Assembly (NCBI RefSeq): GCF_002814095.1
Contig: NZ_CP021913.1
Span: 434,001-498,000 of the forward strand
Source: Sagittula sp. P11
GTDB lineage: Bacteria > Pseudomonadota > Alphaproteobacteria > Rhodobacterales > Rhodobacteraceae
DNA: 64,000 bases
Direction of reading: 5' to 3'
Shown: piece after piece, positions 58,901 through 64,000 of the stretch
Position numbering within the stretch: position 1 is the first letter of the stretch
Layout: every line of letters starts with the position of its first letter
The notes under the pieces: generated by a model
What the model saw: only the letters and a program-made list of their open reading frames with translations
The model's database searches: none
What the model was told of the DNA's origin: nothing
Position numbers and translations under genes: made by a program

Positions 58901-59335
58901 GAGGAAATCCACCGTGCCGGTCTTCTCGCGCGGGACGCTGTCGACCCAGGCCTTCACCTTCGGCGTCAGATCGACCGCCTTGAGGTACTGCGCCAGGTCG
59001 CCCGCGATCTCCGCCGGGTAGTCGAAAGGCCACTCCCGCGCGCCCTCTTCGAGGAAGAAGTCGAACGGGTTGTAGACCGTCATGTCCGCAACGAGGTCCA
59101 CCTCGATCGAGAACTCCGTCACCGGCTCCGGAAACACGAAGCGGGCCATCCAGTTGCCGTAGATGTCCTGCTGGTGATTGACGAAATGCCCCTCCGGCCC
59201 GACTTTCAGAGAGTGCGAGATCACGCGGGTCCGGCTGTGCGGCGCCGGCCTCAGGCGCACGATCTGCGGCGACAGGGTGACCGGCCGGTCGTACTTGTAA
59301 TGCGTGAGATGCCGGATGCTTGCGGTGATCGCCAT
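55913..59335 (-). CDS. Transglutaminase and DUF2126 (predicted GS-like amidoligase) fusion protein
   Basis: 1140-residue protein. Residues 1-300 form a transglutaminase-like module with triad Cys180 ([12 protein letters not shown]), His229 (DLHAWCEV) and Asp245 (GLDPTSG). Residues about 340-1130 are DUF2126, which Pfam lists as a putative amidoligase. It contains [16 protein letters not shown] and [19 protein letters not shown], reminiscent of the His-rich ATP site and Glu-x-Arg of glutamine-synthetase-fold ligases. The ATG at 59333-59335 ([18 protein letters not shown]) is the usual N-terminus. First gene of the three-gene operon with the ATP-grasp/alpha-E fusion and a second transglutaminase. 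Together they look like a peptide-tag synthesis/processing system of unknown target. Confidence 0.88.
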   Translation of the reverse strand: MAITASIRHLTHYKYDRPVTLSPQIVRLRPAPHSRTRVISHSLKVGPEGHFVNHQQDIYGNWMARFVFPEPVTEFSIEVDLVADMTVYNPFDFFLEEGAREWPFDYPAEIAGDLAQYLKAVDLTPKVKAWVDSVPREKTGTVDFLVALNARLEQEIDYLIRMEPGVQTPEETLEKGSGSCRDTSWLLINILRRFGFAARFVSGYLIQLKPDLEALDGPSGTDHDFTDLHAWCEVYLPGAGWIGLDPTSGLLTGESHIPLAATPHYSNAAPIVGGFTGDPDTQTAFNFEMEVHRVAEHPRITKPFSEESWQALDKLGREVDAVMEAEDMRLTMGGEPTFVSIDDFESAEWNTAAVGPTKRMRADLLIRRLRQRFAPGGFLHYGQGKWYPGETLPRWTFSLFWRRDGEPIWKNPDLVAPETQSGATNADSEKFMETFAETLGIEPEFVRPAYEDPAEWVLKEAGLPINVTPEDPKLKDPEARARIARVFNRGLTEPAGHVLPIQRWQGKASKSSWVSEHWKTRRGHLYLIPGDSPVGFRLPLGTLPYIPASDYPYTYSADPSVPVAALPNFHAELERRRKAILEELERIAAEEADVLPDVTQERSQPVSGVKPEEGGRQARQNPMSMDGVDPALGYVRTAIAVEPRDGRLCLFMPPVGTLEDYLELLAAAETTAAELGLPIHIEGYAPPSDSRLNVIRVAPDPGVIEVNIHPAQNWQDCVDITTGVYEEARQSRLGADKFMIDGKHVGTGGGNHVVVGGATTHDSPFLRRPDLLRSLILYWQRHPALSYLFSGLFIGPTSQAPRIDEARHDTLYELEIALAQIPDPGEDYPQPQPWLVDRLLRNMLIDVTGNTHRAELCIDKMFSPDGPTGRLGLLEFRGFEMPPDPRMSLAQQLLIRAILARLWKNPIKGRPVRWGTQLHDRFMLPHFVWADFLDVLGDLRDNGFDLRPEWFEAQREFRFPYAGDVTYQGVNLEVRQALEPWHVLGERGAIGGTVRYTDSSVERMQVQLTSLNPDRYTVTCNRRAVPLTATETSGVKVGGVRFKAWQPAEALHPVLPVDAPLVFDVFDTWSGRSIGGCTYHVAHPGGRNYDTFPVNTNEADARRLARFEKFGHTAGAFWPASEVPHPEFPMTLDLRRSPGV

Positions 59336-59495
59336 GAGGTGCCTTCCAGGGTGATGTCCTGCCCGACAGATGACCCGCCAGGCGCTCCGATGTAAAGCAA
59401 GCCCGCTTTGCTGCGCCACAAATCCGGGCATTCCCGCGACACCCTGCCATCGAAACACGCAGACCCGCCCGCCGCACCCGTCCCGTCCCGATAAG

Positions 59496-59650
59496 GGTTT
59501 CGCCGCGCTGACGCGCGCCGACCCGCGCGGGCTGCGCCCGCGCCACCTTTGACCGAGCCTCCGCTCCCCCGTCCGGATCGCACATAGCTTGGCCCGGCGC
59601 CCGTCGCGCTGCGCGCGAAGGGGGGCGCTGCCCCGCCGCGCCTGCGGCGC
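59496..59650. repeat. Composite hairpin blocks of modular repeat, copy D
   Basis: The first 26 nt (59496-59521) are identical to 52415-52440. GC-rich palindromes follow (around 59524-59537; GGGGGCGCTGCCCC near 59624-59637; GCGCCTGCGGCGC near 59638-59650), leading into repeat copy D. This is most of the 472-nt gap 59336-59807, in which I see no gene. Confidence 0.5.
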
Positions 59651-59654
59651 GACT

Positions 59655-59723
59655 CCCCGAGGTATTTGGACCAAGATGAAGGACAGGCGCCGCGCTTACA
59701 CCTTCATCTTGGTCCAAATACCT
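59655..59723. repeat. Repeat copy D forming a perfect 23-bp inverted repeat
   Basis: The modular repeat (59655-59682: CCCCGAGGTATTTGG then ACCAAGATGAAGG) is followed, after an 18-nt spacer, by its exact reverse complement at 59701-59723. Arms 59660-59682 and 59701-59723 match at all 23 positions, so transcripts in either direction would form a long stem. It lies between the promoter side of the DUF2126 operon and the 3' end of the minus-strand gene at 59808. Confidence 0.85.
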
Positions 59724-59807
59724 GTGACGGCGGTGCCGCCATGCCTGCGGCCGGGCGAAGGCGGGCCCTTTGCGGCAGAAACAGCCACGGGGCGCGGGCA
59801 GCCGGTT

Positions 59808-60782
59808 TCAGGCGACGCGGTCGGGCGGCGCCCGGCCATCCAGCGCAGCGGCGAGGTTCTCGAGGGCGCGGAAACCCATGGCTTCCCGCGTTTCCCGGGT
59901 GGCGCTGCCGAGGTGCGGCAGCACGACGATGTTCGGACAGTCGAGGAGCCGCGCTTCGACCGCCGGTTCGCCGTCGAAGACGTCGAGCCCCGCACCGCCA
60001 AGCCGCCCCGCGCCGACCGCCTCGGCAAGCGCCGCCTCGTCGACCACCTCGCCGCGCGCAGTGTTGATCAGGAAGGCGCCGGGCTTCATCAGCGCCAGCC
60101 GCGCGGCATTGACGAGGTGCCGGTTCGCAGCCCCGCCCGGGCAGTGCAGCGAGACGAAGTCGCATTCGGGCATCAGCGCCTCCAGGCTCTCGACCTGCCG
60201 CGCGTCGCAGGCCGCCAGCACCTCCGGCGCCACGGCAGAGCGGTTCTGGACAAGGATCCGCATGCCGAAACCATGATGCGCCCGGCGCGCCATCTCCTGC
60301 CCGATCCGCCCGAAGCCCACGATGCCCAGCGTCTTGCCGGTCACCTTCGTCCCCACGAGGTGGGTGGGCCGCCAGCCGGTCCACGCCCCGGCACGGACCT
60401 CGCGTTCGCCCTCGCCCGCCCGGCGCGCGGCCATCAGCAGAAGCGTCATGGCGATGTCCGCCGTGCAGTCGCTCAGCACGTCCGGGGTGTTCGTCACGAC
60501 GATGCCGAGCCGCGCCGCAGCCTCCGTGTCGATGTGCGAGAAGCCCACCCCGTAATTCGCCAGCACCCTGCAGCGCGGCGCCTCGATCCCGTCGAAGACC
60601 GCGCGGCCCATGGCATCCGTCACCGTGGGCAGGATCGCGTCATGCGTCGCCAGCGCCTCCCGGAAGGCCGCGGTGTCGAGCGGCCTGTCCTCCGCGTTGA
60701 ACGTCGCATCGTAGCGCTCGGCCAGCGCGGCCTCCACCGCCTCCGGCCAGCGGCGGCTTACCAGAACCTTCGGTCGCGACAT
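59808..60782 (-). CDS. D-2-hydroxyacid dehydrogenase (glyoxylate/hydroxypyruvate reductase-like)
   Basis: 324-residue D-isomer-specific 2-hydroxyacid dehydrogenase. NAD-binding GIVGFGRIGQEMARRAHHGF, the catalytic Arg in FLINTARGEVVDEAALAE, Glu in LDVFDGEPAVEARLL, and His in VVLPHLGSATRETREAMG. Length and sequence suit the GhrB/D-glycerate dehydrogenase type, reducing glyoxylate or hydroxypyruvate. The ATG at 60780-60782 gives MSRPKVLVSRRWP. Downstream of the ketopantoate-reductase-like gene by 133 nt. Confidence 0.87.
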   Translation of the reverse strand: MSRPKVLVSRRWPEAVEAALAERYDATFNAEDRPLDTAAFREALATHDAILPTVTDAMGRAVFDGIEAPRCRVLANYGVGFSHIDTEAAARLGIVVTNTPDVLSDCTADIAMTLLLMAARRAGEGEREVRAGAWTGWRPTHLVGTKVTGKTLGIVGFGRIGQEMARRAHHGFGMRILVQNRSAVAPEVLAACDARQVESLEALMPECDFVSLHCPGGAANRHLVNAARLALMKPGAFLINTARGEVVDEAALAEAVGAGRLGGAGLDVFDGEPAVEARLLDCPNIVVLPHLGSATRETREAMGFRALENLAAALDGRAPPDRVA

Positions 60783-60915
60783 CGCGCTCTCCCTCCTGTC
60801 TCGGCCGCGCATGGGTCCTGCCCGGCCATCTTGCCCGCAGGCACCCCGCAGCGCCGCCCTGCTCCAGACAAACCCCGATGCCGGCGCGCCGTAAACCCAG
60901 TCTTTCGGCGCGGCC

Positions 60916-61890
60916 TCAGTAAAGCCCCGCCACCCTGCCGCGCAGCGCCACCAGCGCCAGCACCGTATCGATCGCCGGCGTCGCCACACCCGTCAGCCGG
61001 CCCAGCTCCTGGACCGAGGCCACCAGCGCGTCGATCTCCATCGGGCGCCCGGCGTCGAGGTCCTGCAGCATGGAGGTCCGGTGCGCGCCCACCGCCGCAC
61101 CGCCGTCGATCCGCCGCTCCACGTCGATGGGGAACTTCACGCCCAGCTTCTCGGCGATCTCCTGCGCTTCCAGCATCATCGCCTTCGCCACAGCGCGCGT
61201 GCCCGGATCGGTGCAAAGCACGTCGAGCGTCGCGTGGGTCAGCGCCGAGATCGGGTTGAACGACAGGTTGCCCCAGAGCTTCACCCAGATCTCGTCCCTC
61301 AGCCTCGGCCGCACCGGCGCCTTCAGCCCCGCCGCGGTCAGCGCCTTCGACAGGGCCTGCGCACGCTCCGACTTGCTGCCGTCAGGCTCCCCCAGCGAGA
61401 ACCGGTTGCCCTCGACGTGCCTGACCACGCCCGGCCGGATCACCTCCGCCGCAGGGTAAACCACGCAGCCCAGCACCCGGTCGGGGCCGAAACCGTCCCA
61501 CTGCCGGCCGCCGGGATCGACGGTCTCGAGCCGCGTGCCCTCCAGGTCCCCGCCGTGCTTGTGGAAATACCACCACGGCACGCCGTTCACGCCCGAGACC
61601 ACGCAGGTCCCCGCGCCGATCAGCGGTGTCATCGCGTCCACCACGCCGGGCACCGAATGCGCCTTCAGCGTCACGATCACGTAGTCCTGCTCGCCCAGTT
61701 CCGCCGCATCCGAAGAGGCGCGCACCGGCACCACCGTCTCCGTCCCCTCCTCGATCAGCCGCAAGCCGTCCGCCTGCATCGCCGCCAGATGCGGGCCGCG
61801 CGCCACCAGCGACACCTCGGCCCCGGCCTGCGCCAGCTTCGCGCCCATGTAGCCGCCGATGGCCCCCGCGCCAAAGATACATATCCGCAT
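60916..61890 (-). CDS. 2-dehydropantoate 2-reductase family protein (PanE/ApbA)
   Basis: 324-residue NADPH-dependent ketopantoate-reductase family enzyme. N-terminal MRICIFGAGAIGGYMGAKLA is the nucleotide-binding loop; the catalytic Lys is expected in DEIWVKLWGNLSFNPISALT, and Glu in the C-terminal helical domain. The ATG at 61888-61890 is the family start. True PanE makes pantoate for CoA synthesis, but this family has many oxoacid-reducing paralogues, and its position among acyl-CoA and oxoacid genes leaves that open. 84 nt after the acyl-CoA synthetase. Confidence 0.84.
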   Translation of the reverse strand: MRICIFGAGAIGGYMGAKLAQAGAEVSLVARGPHLAAMQADGLRLIEEGTETVVPVRASSDAAELGEQDYVIVTLKAHSVPGVVDAMTPLIGAGTCVVSGVNGVPWWYFHKHGGDLEGTRLETVDPGGRQWDGFGPDRVLGCVVYPAAEVIRPGVVRHVEGNRFSLGEPDGSKSERAQALSKALTAAGLKAPVRPRLRDEIWVKLWGNLSFNPISALTHATLDVLCTDPGTRAVAKAMMLEAQEIAEKLGVKFPIDVERRIDGGAAVGAHRTSMLQDLDAGRPMEIDALVASVQELGRLTGVATPAIDTVLALVALRGRVAGLY

Positions 61891-61974
61891 GTCACCCCGC
61901 CCGGCCCGCGCCCGGCGCCCCTGCTTCTCTGCTTTCCAAATACTCACCCGCGACACCCGCCGCGGGCGTGCCGG

Positions 61975-63489
61975 TCAGGACACCAGCCCCAGCTTCTCCG
62001 CCATGCCGATGCGCTGCATCTTGCCCGTCGCGCCCTTGGGGATCTCGTCGAGGATCACCACCCGCGCCGGCACCTTGAAGGCCGCCATCCGCTCCGTGGC
62101 AAAGGCGCGGATCTCCGCCTCGTCCGCCGACATGCCCTCGCGCAGGACCACCGCCGCCGCGACCTCCTCGCCCAGCTTGGGGTGCGGGCAGGCGAAGGCC
62201 ACGCATTGCGCCACCGCCGGGTGGTCCATCAGCACGCCGTCCACCTCCAGCGGCGACACCTTCTCGCCCCCGCGGTTGATGATCTCCTTCAGCCGCCCCG
62301 TCAGGAACAGGTAGCCGTCGGCGTCGAAGGCACCCTGGTCGCCGGTGCGGAACCAGCGCCGGCCCTCCGCCTCGAAGAACGACTTCGCGTTGGCCTCCGG
62401 GTTGCCCTCGTAGCCGGGCGTCACGTTCGGGCCCGAGATCACGACCTCGCCGGTGCCCTCTGTCAGCCGGTCCTCCGCCTCGTCGGCGATGGCCACCTGC
62501 GGCCCGGCCGCGATCCCCACCGCGCCCGGCTTCTGCCGCGACAGCGGGTTGCAGCACATCTGGTGCGCAGCCTCGGTCATGCCGTAGGCCTCCACCACCG
62601 GCGCGCCGAAGGTCTCCGCCAGCGCCGTCATGACCTGCGCCGGAAGCGAGGCCGAGGACGAGCGCAGGAAGCGCAGCGGCACCTCCGCGATGACTTCCGC
62701 GTTGCGTTCCGCGCGCGACAGGATCGCCTGGTGCATGGTCGGCACAGCGGTGTACCAGGTGGGCCGCGCCTCCTTCATCATCGCGAAGAAGTTCAGCGCG
62801 TTGAAGCCGCCGGTGCAGAAGATCGACGCCCCCGCCGCCAGCGAGGCCGAGACCGCCGCCACCAGCCCGTGGATGTGGAACAGCGGCATCACGTTCAGGC
62901 AGCGGTCGCCCGGCTCCAGCGACAGCGAGGCCGCGATGTGACCGGCCGAGGCCGCCACGTTCGACTGCAAGAGCGGCACGATCTTCGGGCGCGAGGTGGT
63001 GCCGGAGGTGTGCAGGATCAGCGCCACGTCCTCCGCGCCGGGCATGTCACCCTCCGCCGGCGTGACCTCGCCCTCCGCCGTCAGCGCAAAGACCCCCGCC
63101 ACCGAAGGGTCCTCCGCCAGCCGCAGCACCGTCAGACCGAAGCGCCGCGCCGCCGCCAGCGCCGGCCCGTCATAACCCGCCTCGAGGATGATCGCCCGGG
63201 CCTTCAGGTCCTCGAGGTAGAAGGCGAACTCGTCCTCGCGGTAGGCCGGGTTCAGCGGCGCGGTGCAGGCCGCCTGCGCCACGGTGACAAAGGCCGCGGC
63301 CATCGCCGCCCCGTTCGGCAGCACGATGGCCACCCGGTCGGACGGCCCGACACCGGCGGCGCGCAGGTCCTCGCGCACCCGCTCCGTCAGCGCCCGGAGC
63401 CCGTCGTAATCCAGCCAGTCGCGGCCCGGCCCGCCGATCGCCGGCGCCTCGCCCGGATGTTTCGCCAAGAGCGCGTTGATGGTCGTCAT
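61975..63489 (-). CDS. AMP-forming acyl-CoA synthetase, oxalyl-CoA synthetase-like
   Basis: 504-residue adenylate-forming ligase. LILHTSGTTSRPKIVPLLQS (P-loop), NVMPLFHIHGLVAAVSA, WYTAVPTMHQAILSRAERN, VVEAYGMTEAAHQMCCNPLS, ISGPNVTPGYEGNPEANAKS, and the catalytic Lys in IPKGATGKMQRIGMAEK. The combination WYTAVPTxHQxIL with GPNVTxGYxxNPEAN is typical of oxalyl-CoA synthetases such as plant AAE3. The ATG at 63487-63489 gives MTTINALLAKHPGEAPA. No oxalyl-CoA decarboxylase or formyl-CoA transferase is in the window, so oxalate use is tentative. Confidence 0.82.
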   Translation of the reverse strand: MTTINALLAKHPGEAPAIGGPGRDWLDYDGLRALTERVREDLRAAGVGPSDRVAIVLPNGAAMAAAFVTVAQAACTAPLNPAYREDEFAFYLEDLKARAIILEAGYDGPALAAARRFGLTVLRLAEDPSVAGVFALTAEGEVTPAEGDMPGAEDVALILHTSGTTSRPKIVPLLQSNVAASAGHIAASLSLEPGDRCLNVMPLFHIHGLVAAVSASLAAGASIFCTGGFNALNFFAMMKEARPTWYTAVPTMHQAILSRAERNAEVIAEVPLRFLRSSSASLPAQVMTALAETFGAPVVEAYGMTEAAHQMCCNPLSRQKPGAVGIAAGPQVAIADEAEDRLTEGTGEVVISGPNVTPGYEGNPEANAKSFFEAEGRRWFRTGDQGAFDADGYLFLTGRLKEIINRGGEKVSPLEVDGVLMDHPAVAQCVAFACPHPKLGEEVAAAVVLREGMSADEAEIRAFATERMAAFKVPARVVILDEIPKGATGKMQRIGMAEKLGLVS

Positions 63490-63742
63490 GCCATCCTCCC
63501 CTTCCAAGTTCCCCGGCCGGTTCCGGCCCTTGCCCCCGTTCTAGCGGATCGCGCCCGCAAGAACAGGCCCCATCGCCCCGCCTGTACCGACGCGCCGCGC
63601 ACCGCCCGGTCCCGGGTGTCCGGACAGCCGCAAACCGAAGGGCGCAGCCCGAAAGCCCCGCCCCTCATCCGTCCGGCCCGGAAGCCCCAGTGCCTCCGGG
63701 CCTCTGGGCCTCTCTGCCCCTGCGCCTCCGCGCGCCCCCGGC

Positions 63743-64000
63743 CTACAGCACGACCCGCGCCGCCACGCCCTGCTCCTCCGCCAGCCGCGCCGCGACAGAG
63801 GCCACAGCGAGGTCCTGCAGCCCCACGCCCGTGCCGTCGAACAGGGTGATCTCCGCATCGGAGGTCCGGCCGGGGTGTGCCCCGTTGATCACCGCACCGA
63901 TGGGCGTGATGTCGCCCTCCGCCAGCAGCCCCGCCGCCACCGCGTGCTGCGCCTCGCCGATGCTGACCGATTGCGCCACCTCGTCGGCAAAGACCGTCGC
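63743..64000 (-). CDS. Ornithine cyclodeaminase/mu-crystallin family protein (C-terminal part)
   Basis: The last 85 or so residues of a protein whose N-terminus lies beyond the right edge. The visible piece (EITLFDGTGVGLQDLAVASV near the C-terminus, SIGEAQHAVAAGLLAEGDIT before it) matches the C-terminal lobe of ornithine cyclodeaminase/mu-crystallin family NAD(P)-enzymes; the LFDGTGVGLQDLA motif is diagnostic. Family members include ornithine cyclodeaminase, alanine dehydrogenase and ketimine reductases. It lies upstream of the acyl-CoA synthetase on the same strand, separated by 253 nt with no other feature. Confidence 0.85.
   Translation of the reverse strand, partial: ATVFADEVAQSVSIGEAQHAVAAGLLAEGDITPIGAVINGAHPGRTSDAEITLFDGTGVGLQDLAVASVAARLAEEQGVAARVVL

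Noticed and set aside
55961-59395. A 1144-codon plus-strand open frame antisense to the DUF2126 gene
   Set aside because: Composition is Arg/His/Leu-rich without motifs, whereas the minus-strand frame has full transglutaminase and DUF2126 signatures.
1-64000. tRNA, rRNA, insertion sequences, prophage or plasmid origin genes
   Set aside because: I looked for their typical conserved sequences, transposase or integrase motifs and paired terminal repeats in the gaps and found none that I could support.

Overview
The window looks like a chromosomal segment of an alphaproteobacterium of the Rhodobacteraceae (Roseobacter group). Reasons: high GC, dense short operons, TRAP and CUT2-type sugar transporters, a tamA-tamB pair, a DUF2126/circularly permuted ATP-grasp/alpha-E/transglutaminase operon, and a modular intergenic repeat family that I associate with this family. 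I found no rRNA, tRNA, CRISPR array, insertion sequence or prophage gene. Species cannot be named from the sequence alone.

Layout. 1-4922 (minus strand): a partial FMN reductase, then an acyl-CoA dehydrogenase, an ADP-forming acyl-CoA synthetase and a BKACE-type beta-keto acid cleavage enzyme. 5081-7863 (plus): a two-subunit transketolase and an SDR. 8023-13406: a GntR/FCD regulator with a diketo-sugar-acid hydrolase, divergent from a TRAP transporter (dctPQM). 13942-18333: an altronate-dehydratase-family enzyme, a Gfo/Idh/MocA oxidoreductase, a 2-keto-3-deoxy-L-fuconate dehydrogenase-like SDR and an EamA exporter. 18509-21125 (minus): an SDR and a XylD-like sugar-acid dehydratase. 21294-25277: a secreted protein, an RraA-type aldolase, a GNAT, and a PhyH oxygenase divergent from a LacI regulator. 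25274-27055 (minus): a beta-hydroxyacid dehydrogenase and a gluconate 5-dehydrogenase-like SDR. 27217-33091 (plus operon): LysE exporter, FAD-linked 2-hydroxyacid dehydrogenase, XylX-like dehydratase, KDG kinase, DenD-like dehydrogenase and an SDR. 33285-35411 (minus): a frameshifted 2-hydroxyacid dehydrogenase and an aminotransferase. 35745-38712: a sugar ABC importer whose permease and ATPase lie in one reading frame. 38852-41846: DUF4336, DUF4239, and a fumarylpyruvate hydrolase/maleylpyruvate isomerase pair. 42060-48940 (minus): tamB and tamA. 49219-52403: an aminotransferase and malonyl-CoA synthetase. 52621-59335 (minus): the transglutaminase/ATP-grasp operon. 59808-64000 (minus): two oxoacid reductases, an oxalyl-CoA-synthetase-like ligase and a partial ornithine cyclodeaminase homologue.

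How it works together. From 5 to 35 kb the window is largely a sugar-acid (aldonate/hexuronate-type) utilisation region. Six copies of a palindrome with core GGTATACC (TGGTATACCA in five of them) lie before the transketolase, the TRAP transporter/gntR region (two copies), the XylD-like gene, the LysE-xylX-kdgK operon and the aminotransferase. This matches the known E. coli UxuR/ExuR operator, so the GntR/FCD protein at 8928-9614 is the obvious candidate regulator. The enzymes include parts of the Weimberg route (XylD- and XylX-like) and of the non-phosphorylative L-fuconate/D-arabinonate route (dehydratase, 2-keto-3-deoxy dehydrogenase, diketo-acid hydrolase).

Points most worth a second look: the UxuR-type regulon, three tandem 104-nt repeat units at 50.5-50.8 kb, the uncharacterised amidoligase-like operon at 52.6-59.3 kb, the fused ABC permease-ATPase reading frame, and the intergenic repeat family including a perfect 23-bp inverted repeat at 59660-59723.
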